From Adiantum capillus-veneris (taxonomy: Eukaryota; Streptophyta; Polypodiopsida; Polypodiales; Pteridaceae): a stretch of 64,000 nucleotides of DNA. Location: positions 74,422,791 through 74,486,790 of the forward strand of contig CM043948.1 of assembly GCA_014529385.2 (NCBI GenBank). Reading direction: 5' to 3'. The position numbers and the translations under genes were made by a program. Position 1 is the stretch's first letter, and each line of letters begins with the position of its first letter. The notes beneath the pieces were generated by a model. That model saw nothing but the letters and a program-made list of their open reading frames with translations. It did not search any database and was not told the origin of the DNA. Of the stretch, positions 57,543 through 64,000 are shown one piece after another.

Positions 57543-58183
57543 AATGCCCTGCACTAAGCTCGAATAGCATTCTATGCTGCTTTGTGGTGCATTATGAAAT
57601 GTAGGAAAGGTAGAGAAAGAAGGTGTGTGGCTTGTTGAGAAGGATTTGTGACCTTTGTTTTGTTGTAGTGTATTGTTTTTTGTTAATAAGGTGTTAGCTT
57701 TTTTGTTGTAAGGCACTATTTTCTATTGATAAGGTGTTAGCTTTAAGGTATTAGATCTATAATGTTAGATATGTAAGGTGCAGTAAGTAGATCTCTTAGT
57801 TAATTAGTTATTGTAGTACTATGTTGGTGTGTAATAGTAGATCAGTTAGTTACAAGTAGGTAGGTTATGTGTGTGTGCGTGCGCGTGCGTGGCACGGCCG
57901 CGGCAACCTTAACCCAAAAAAAAGAAGTAAAAATTTAAAATTTAAAATTTTTTAAAGGTAGGGACGGGATCGGGAACATTCCCCAAGACCAAACACTGTG
58001 TTGTAAAGCACACCACGATTCCCTGAGTGATACACTCGTTTCGAGCTATCACATGCTCTAATCTAAAAATCGATCGTAAAAAACATCAAAAAACGAGTGA
58101 AAACGGGGTGCAAAACACCCAAAAAAAATCAAGCGGTTAACCTTCGAGGGTATTCGTCGACGCTTGTAGGGTGCCAAAGGCAC
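57543..58183 (+). other. Leader of the second gag-protease element
   Basis: Non-coding. It keeps a GGGACGGGATCGGGA...TGTAAAGCAC block also seen before gag in the complete copy. Confidence 0.6.
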
Positions 58184-59457
58184 ATGTATCTGCGCTTTGG
58201 TCGTGTGCTAGAGACCGAGCAACTAGCAAGATCTTTGACTTACACAGGTTCTCAATACCGACCTACCTTAGGTTCCGGGCCCTCGGCAGGGACCCAAGGT
58301 AGTATAACCCAATACCCAAACATAGTGGCTAGTGACTCTTCCTTTAACTACAACGTCATGGAGGGTTACCCAATGCCTAATCCCGATAGCTCAAGCCAAG
58401 ACATGCATGTCATGGGTCCACGGTATGAGCCGAGCGTGCTTAGCCACTTAAAGGAAACCTTTAGTAGAGCCACTCGCTCCAAACATGGAGCTAATGATGT
58501 AAATGAGGGGGGTGGGGAAGTAAATTCTCCATTCATGACCAACGTAGACCCCATGCTCTTGGAGAGTGTGCACGTGAATACTCCATCCACTGCACCCCCC
58601 TGACTCTTCAGAGCTATTCCCCTCCGAGGTTATATTACCTAATGGTAGAAGCCTTGATGAAGTGCAAGAGGTTGAGCGATATATCATTGCGGCTAGGAAA
58701 AAGGAAATCGAGAGCTTATGCAAGGCGGAGCAACGAAGAGAGTTAAAAGAAAAAGCCCCTATGTCAATATTCTTGCTAGGAGAGCAATCGAGTGCTCTCA
58801 ATTAGCAACCACTAAGGGTCAACCCATAGAGATCCACATTGCATCTAGTTCAAAAGACACCCCTAGAACCTCAATCCTAGATGGAGCGTTTCTAAATGAG
58901 ACTTAGGAGTATGAACTACAAAAGAAGACTCTAACCGACCTATACACAAGTCACACCTATCATGTGGGTTGGTTAGATGTCCTACAATCCACAACGGGTG
59001 CTACTAGCATAGAGGATCAACAACAAAGAGTTTGTGATGTTATCCATAGGGTTATTGATCTAGAGAGACAGAACAAGGGGATCCACATGCCTTCAACGGG
59101 TCTCATGAGATTCTTTGATACGGGGAAGGATAGGCAACCAACCTTATCACAAATGGAGACTCCCTTGGTAAGTTCGATGGATCCTCCATATGTTGATTCT
59201 CCAGGGGTCTCAGTGCAAACTGCGCCCACAAGTGATAGTTTTACCTTTCCAAGTCTAGCTCATCTTTCCCTTGATGACACCACGGCTACCATGCCTACCC
59301 CAATGATGGGCATGCCAAGAAACATGACATGGATCTCATTTGTTAGTAAAGCACCGCTACATGGTAGCTCAATGCCTGCAACAGCACCTACAAGTGTGTA
59401 CCAATCGTATACACCTATAGGTCCGCATAATCATGTAGTTCCTACCCCTCCCATTGT
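58184..59457 (+). pseudogene. gag N-terminal fragment of the second gag-protease element
   Basis: Starts MYLRFGRVLETE at 58184, matching MHLRSGRVLE at 23294. Conserved blocks: GPSAGTQGSITQ, FSRATRSKHGANDVNEGGGEV, GWLDVLQSTTGATSIEDQQ and RQPTLSQMETPLVSSMDPPYV. A frameshift near 58600 and TAG at 58905-58907 break it. It ends before the capsid. Confidence 0.85.
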
Positions 59458-61511
59458 TTGCCACAAACACAGTGCAGAAAATTGGATGATAAGGCTGTCA
59501 AATGTATTTTTGTTGGTTATAGTGCTGAAAGCAAAGGTTATAGGTTATATCATCCGCAAACAAAGCGTATTCTGGTTTCACGAGATGTAGTGTTTGTGGA
59601 AGATTCTGTTCAACCCTTGCTGTCATGTACTAGAGACAGTAATGTAAGCTCACACGACAGTTATGACACTTTGTTGCCTCTTTTCAGTGGTGGAAATACG
59701 AATGTAAGTTCCAATGAGGCAAATGTACAGCCTATGGGGGTTTCTGAAAATGTTACAGATCAGCCTATTTACTAATGTAGATGTACATGATGTACTTGAT
59801 GAGGAAAGGGATGAAAATGAGCAGGCTAGAGGTATGCCAAAATGGCTGGTGCACACTTTGCGTGACAGTAAATTAGATGCACCTTTGTCTAGTCGCACTC
59901 GTTCAGGCTCTCGCCATGCATCTTATGCATCAGATTGTTATGCTTTGGTTGTGTCTAGCTTACATGATGTTGAGGAGCCTCTATCTTTTGATGAAGCACA
60001 GAATTCAAAAAATTGGATGGCTGCCATGCAATCAGAATATGATGCATTTATAGAAAATGACACATGGACTTTATGTGATTTGCCTCCTGGAAAAAAGGCC
60101 ATTGGTACGAAGTGGGTTTACAAGTTGAAACGCAAGCCGGATGGTGAGATCGATCGCCATAAGGCTCGACTTGTTGCAAAGGGTTATGCACAGCAAAAAG
60201 GCATAGATTATGAAGAGACTTTTGCTCCCACTTGTCGTATGACTACTTTGTGTTTTCTATGTGCATTGGCAGCTCATTTTGGTTGGGATGTACATCAATC
60301 AGACATTGTTACTGCTTTCTTGAATGGTGACATATTTGAGAAAGTTTATGTAATGCAGCCTCGTAGTTTTGTCATAAAAGGACAAGAGGACAAAGTGTGC
60401 AGATGTAAGAAGGCTTTGTATGGGTTGAAGCAATCTCATCATGCTTCGTATGAAAAAGCTGAAACTCATTTGGTTAAATGAGGCTTTCGTAACAGTCCAA
60501 CAAAAAGCACATTCTATGTAAAGTATAAGGGTAATGTACTTCTCATTGTGGTTCTTTATGTCGATGATTTGCTGATCACTAGACCAAATGAGAGACATAA
60601 TGCTAATTAAGGCTGATTTGAATGCTACTTTCAAGATGAAAGATTTGGGGCTGTTGCATCATTACTTGGGTATACAGTTTAAGCAGTGTGATGGTGGTAT
60701 TGCCTTGTGTCAGAAAAGTTACATAGAGACATTGCTATGTAAGTTTGGACTTGAGGATTGCAAACCTATTGCCACTCCCATGGAAATAGGTTTGAAGTTG
60801 AGTCTACATGATGATGGCGATCCTGCTGATGTCACTCTTTACCAAACTGCTATTGGCTGCCTCATTTATGTATGCAACAGGAGGCCAGATATTCAGTTTG
60901 CAATCTCACAGGTCAGCAGATTTATGCATAGCCCAGGGTCTAAGCATTGGCAGGCTGTCAAGAGGACTTTTCGCTACCTTAGTGGCACTTTACATCTTGG
61001 CTTGTTTTATTCCAAGGGGGGATCATTCCCGCCAGACTTACATGCTTTTTCGGACTCAGATTGGGCTGGTTGTTTTGACACGCGAGTGTCCACAAATGGT
61101 TTTCGTTTCATGCTTGGCAGTTCATGTATATCATGGTTGAGCAAGAAGCAACCTACTGTGGCCACTTCGAGTTGTGAGGCTGAGTACAGGGCAGTCTTCA
61201 CAGCTACGGTTGAGTGTGTATGGCTTAGACGCCTTATGGCTGATTTGGGTGTTGGACAGGACACTGCCAACATTGTCTACACTGACAGTCAGAGCGTATT
61301 GGTAGTTGCGAGGAACCCAATTTTTCATGCTTGCACAAAGCACATTGAGGTGCATTACCACTATGTTAGGGAGAGGCTCTCAGCAGGAGAGATCAGCTTG
61401 GCTTATGTGCCAACACAGGACAACCTTGCAGATCTTTTCACAAAGGCATTGTCTCGTGAGAAGCTTGAAGCTTTCTGCAAAGCTTTGGGCTTACTCCCCT
61501 TTGTGGACTGA
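59458..61511 (+). pseudogene. Copia integrase end, RT and RNase H
   Basis: CIFVGYSAESKGYRLYHP (59490), a frameshift near 59760, RT blocks GTKWVYKLKRKPDGEIDRHKARLV, HQSDIVTAFLNGDI and KKALYGLKQS, a TGA at 60479, the catalytic LYVDDLLIT, a frameshift near 60580, then open to 61511: HYLGIQF, RRPDIQFAISQVSRFM, SDSDWAGCFDTRVSTNGF, TSSCEAEYRAV, YTDSQSVLVVARNP, LADLFTKALS. Confidence 0.9.
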
Positions 61512-61586
61512 TCATGTCCTCAGGGCATTGCACTTCCCTTTACTCATGTGCCAGCTCTCATTCACCGCATCACTCCAAGGGGGATT

Positions 61587-61813
61587 TGTTACCATATACA
61601 TGTGGTAGTGATGTGTGTGAACACACTAGGACCACCTGGACATTTTTTCCCTCTTTAGGAGTTTTTTCCCCCCCAGCATTGTATATACACCCATCACTCT
61701 AGGGCTATCTATCATTCCATAGCACACTAAGTAACACACTCTCTATTGTGTGCCTTGAGCTTCCTTCATCTTCTCCAAGCTGTGTGCGTTTCTCTACAAC
61801 CCTAATTCCAACA
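61587..61813 (+). repeat. 3' LTR of the truncated Copia
   Basis: TGTTACCATATAC...ATTCCAACA, 227 bp, preceded by the purine tract CCAAGGGGG. It matches the LTR at 31204-31429. Confidence 0.9.
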
Positions 61814-61921
61814 CACAAAGACAATGATCTAGACGATTTCCAACTCCTCCCATGAGGAAACGCTCAACACACAAAGACAACGAATTAGACGATTTCCAAC
61901 TCCTCCCATGAGGAAATGGTC
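61811..61921. repeat. 56-bp tandem duplication across a gag start
   Basis: Two units containing AGACGATTTCCAACTCCTCC, 56 bp apart (61831 and 61887), each ending with an ATGAGGAAA start. It abuts the Copia LTR end. Confidence 0.88.
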
Positions 61922-63389
61922 AACACATAGTCCTTCTCCTCGTCACTCTGAAAGGGAAGAGAGGAAACAAAGGAAGAAAAGGTCAAGAAAGAGGTCACCC
62001 TCTTCTCCTTCTTCTTCACCTTCCTCCTCTTTCAACAAAAGCTATGGCTATTCTCTTAGAGAATACAAGAGGGGAGGACATTGCAAATCATACCCTGCAT
62101 GACGAAGATCACAAAAGCTCAAGAAGTTCGAAGAGGGAGGAAAGAGTATCTCTTTTCTCACCTATGAGGGCACCTTTGGTGCCACAGACAAAGTATTGGC
62201 GTTCATCCAGCAATTTGATTCGGCCTTTGGAGACAAGGGCTTCACAGAGTCCTCCAAGCTACACCATGTAGCTATGCACTTCCAAAAATTGGCTTGTCAA
62301 TTGTGGGCTAGCCTTCATGGCAACGATGAAGCCCCAAAGACATGGAAAACTCTACAAGTTTTCATCATGAAGCAATTCCTTGCAAGCGATGCAAAAGACA
62401 AAATACTTATCAAATGGCGCAGTTTGAAGCTTCTCTCACATGAGTCTATTCACAAATATGTGGACAAGTTTTGGGATTTACATCTCAAGGCTACTGTCTT
62501 CCAAAAGATAGGATTCACCATGAAAAAGCAACAATTTTGTATGAGATTACCTTAAAAAATGGCCGAGTATGTCAACTCCCAACGGCCTGGTTCTATCATC
62601 GAAGTAATCCACCACACCATGGTTGCTTCCCGCATCAATTTCCAACAAGGGGCTAGACGAAATGTCAAGCCCATGGAAAACAAAGGCAAAAGTGATGCAA
62701 AGGGGAAAACCAATGCCCAAAATTCTTCCCAAGGCAATTCCAATAACAATAACAACAACAATCGATGTAAGGAGAAGAGAGTTTACAAAGGTAAAAACAA
62801 ACTCTCTCATGAAGATCTTGAAGATTTTTGCAAGGACCATAAGTGTTTTAAGTGTGGGGAGCAAGGACATGGCTATCGTTCTTGCCCCAAGAGAAATGCG
62901 TGCAGTGAGACTCCTAGAGCTTCCACCATCGAAGCTCCAAAAGAGGATGCTCATTGCAAAGGATCACCTCTCTCTTATGCTTGGGAAAAGGTGAGGGAAC
63001 ATGATGCCTTCATCTTGTTTGACCCTGTGTCTACTCACAACTTCATATCAATGGAGTTGGCCACCAAGTTGGGCATTCAAGCTTTTGAAATGGGAGATAC
63101 TGTAATTGCTGACACAGCTTTCAAGGGACAAACAGCCTCCGTTATTCCCTTGATTGGAAAGTTGAGACTTCATGTACAAAGCTATGTCGACAAAGAAGAA
63201 TTTTTAATCTCTTCTCTCCAACATGAGGATGCTATCCTAGGGGCACCATGGTTCAACCGCATGGCTGCCAACATGAAGTTCCGTGAAAGGAGAATCTACT
63301 TCACCTACAAGGGAAAGAGCATGTATATAGATGCTAATGAGTCTGGTCGTACTATACCACTTGTAAATTCACCAACTTTTGATAAGTGA
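61852..63389 (+). pseudogene. Chromovirus-like gag and protease
   Basis: Arg/Ser-rich start, then the capsid (YEGTFGATDKVLAFIQQFD, LACQLWASLHGNDEAPKTW, KQFLASDAKDKILIKW) broken by TAA at 62553, a zinc knuckle CFKCGEQGHGYRSC (62847-62888), and a protease with LFDPVSTHNFIS, where the active-site triplet D-S/T-G is replaced by D-P-V, followed by AILGAPWF. A TGA at 63387 ends the frame, which then continues. Confidence 0.82.
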
Positions 63390-64000
63390 ATGAAAAGCTT
63401 GATTTTTGCGTACATGATTTTTGTCAAAGAATCCACTAATGACGCTAATGATTTATCAGATGAAAATGGTAGGAATCAAGAAGAGTTAGACCTGCCTACT
63501 TTTCTAAATGGATTCCAAGATGTTCTCATCGATCATATCCCTACGGACTTACCTCCAAAACGAGGGGATGTGACCATCAAATTGAGCTCCTACCAAGAAG
63601 CTCACCGCCTAACAAGCCTCCTTATTGAGTTTCCCAAGCTCAGCAAGAGGATATCATGAGGCAAGTACAAGAATTGGTATACAAAGGGATGGTGAGCCTT
63701 ATCTCCTCTCCCTTTTGTTCTCCAATCCTTTTAATGCAAAAGAAAGATGGTACATACCATATGTGTGTGGACTATCAAGCACTAAGCCATATCACTATCA
63801 AAAACAATTTTCCCGTGCCTTGGGTAGAAGATCTGTTTGATAAGCTACAAGGATCTACGTACTTCAGTAGGATTGACCTTAAAAGTGGCTATCTTTAAAT
63901 AAGGATAGTGGATGAAGATATCCTGAAGACCGCATTTTGTACAACGTGTGGCCTTTATGAATATCTAGTCATGCCTTTTGGCTTGACCAATGCACCAACC
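63390..64000 (+). pseudogene. Chromovirus-like reverse transcriptase, cut by window end
   Basis: Linker LPTFLNGFQDVLIDHIPTDLPPKRGDV, a frameshift near 63650, then MRQVQELVYKGMVSLISSPFCSPILLMQKKDG, YFSRIDLKSGYL, a TAA at 63897 and [12 protein letters not shown] at the edge. The catalytic YxDD lies beyond base 64000. Confidence 0.85.

Larger units (their letters stand above)
56967..59457 (+). mobile_element. Truncated second copy of the gag-protease element
   Basis: LTR, tRNA-Asp primer site, leader and gag N-terminus are arranged as in 21803-24600. It inserted in the gag of the sister gypsy element and is cut off at about 59457, where a Copia fragment begins within a shared PTPPIV-coding stretch. 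It is more diverged and more broken than the complete copy. Confidence 0.88.
59458..61813 (+). mobile_element. 5'-truncated Copia element with 3' LTR
   Basis: Begins inside the integrase C-terminal region and runs through RT and RNase H to an LTR (61587-61813). It is the same family as 30718-31429. The 5' LTR, gag, protease and most of the integrase are absent. Confidence 0.9.

Overview
This is a stretch of eukaryotic, almost certainly land-plant, nuclear DNA built nearly entirely of transposable elements. The plant assignment rests on the mix of element types: Ty3/gypsy elements with tRNA-Asp-type primer-binding sites and Tat/Athila-like RT/IN, chromovirus and Copia elements with initiator-Met primer sites, a BED/DUF659/hAT-C transposon, and long GA/CT and GT microsatellites. 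I see no intact host gene, rRNA, tRNA gene or CRISPR. One broken coding region (19877-20403, minus) is not recognisably transposon-derived. The species cannot be named from the sequence.

Layout. 1-19423: a very large minus-strand gypsy element running off the left edge. It has a 1.07-kb LTR (18349-19423), a tRNA-Asp primer site, a leader carrying long palindromes, gag, a protease, RT/RNase H, an integrase with a duplicated zinc-binding module, a second protease in frame after the integrase, and an accessory NLS plus coiled-coil ORF. A ~4.1-kb non-coding insertion with its own foldback structure splits gag. 19424-21797: unknown coding fragment, a SINE-like tRNA motif and simple repeats. 21803-30598: a complete, young, non-autonomous LTR element (5-bp target duplication GATAG, LTRs under 1% different) coding for a giant gag-protease but no RT or integrase. 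30718-31429: 5'-truncated Copia tail. 31430-34739: gene-less. 34740-36943: minus-strand hAT remnant interrupted by a SINE with 15-bp target duplications. 37945-42430: minus-strand decayed chromovirus with a chromodomain.

42440-56960 holds plus-strand pieces of sisters of the first gypsy family: a gag/protease linker, a second copy of the accessory ORF, an LTR, primer site, palindrome-rich leader and gag end. These are broken up by a small minus-strand element (44683-46477) and a complete Copia (48175-54209, target duplication GTAGA). That Copia carries an internal fold-back/direct duplication typical of template switching. A second, truncated copy of the non-autonomous gag-protease element (56967-59457) has inserted in the gag end. 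It is cut by a 5'-truncated Copia (59458-61813), followed by a plus-strand chromovirus-like gag-protease-RT that runs off the right edge.

How the parts relate: the non-autonomous elements share their primer type, gag zinc-knuckle style, protease layout and W-[IVM]-P-K repeats with the large gypsy elements. The simplest reading is an autonomous/non-autonomous pair, although the autonomous copies seen here are dead. The most unusual signals are the palindrome arrays in the leaders, whose arms differ between copies by paired changes, and the domain plan of the large element. All similarity calls were made by eye; no database search was possible.
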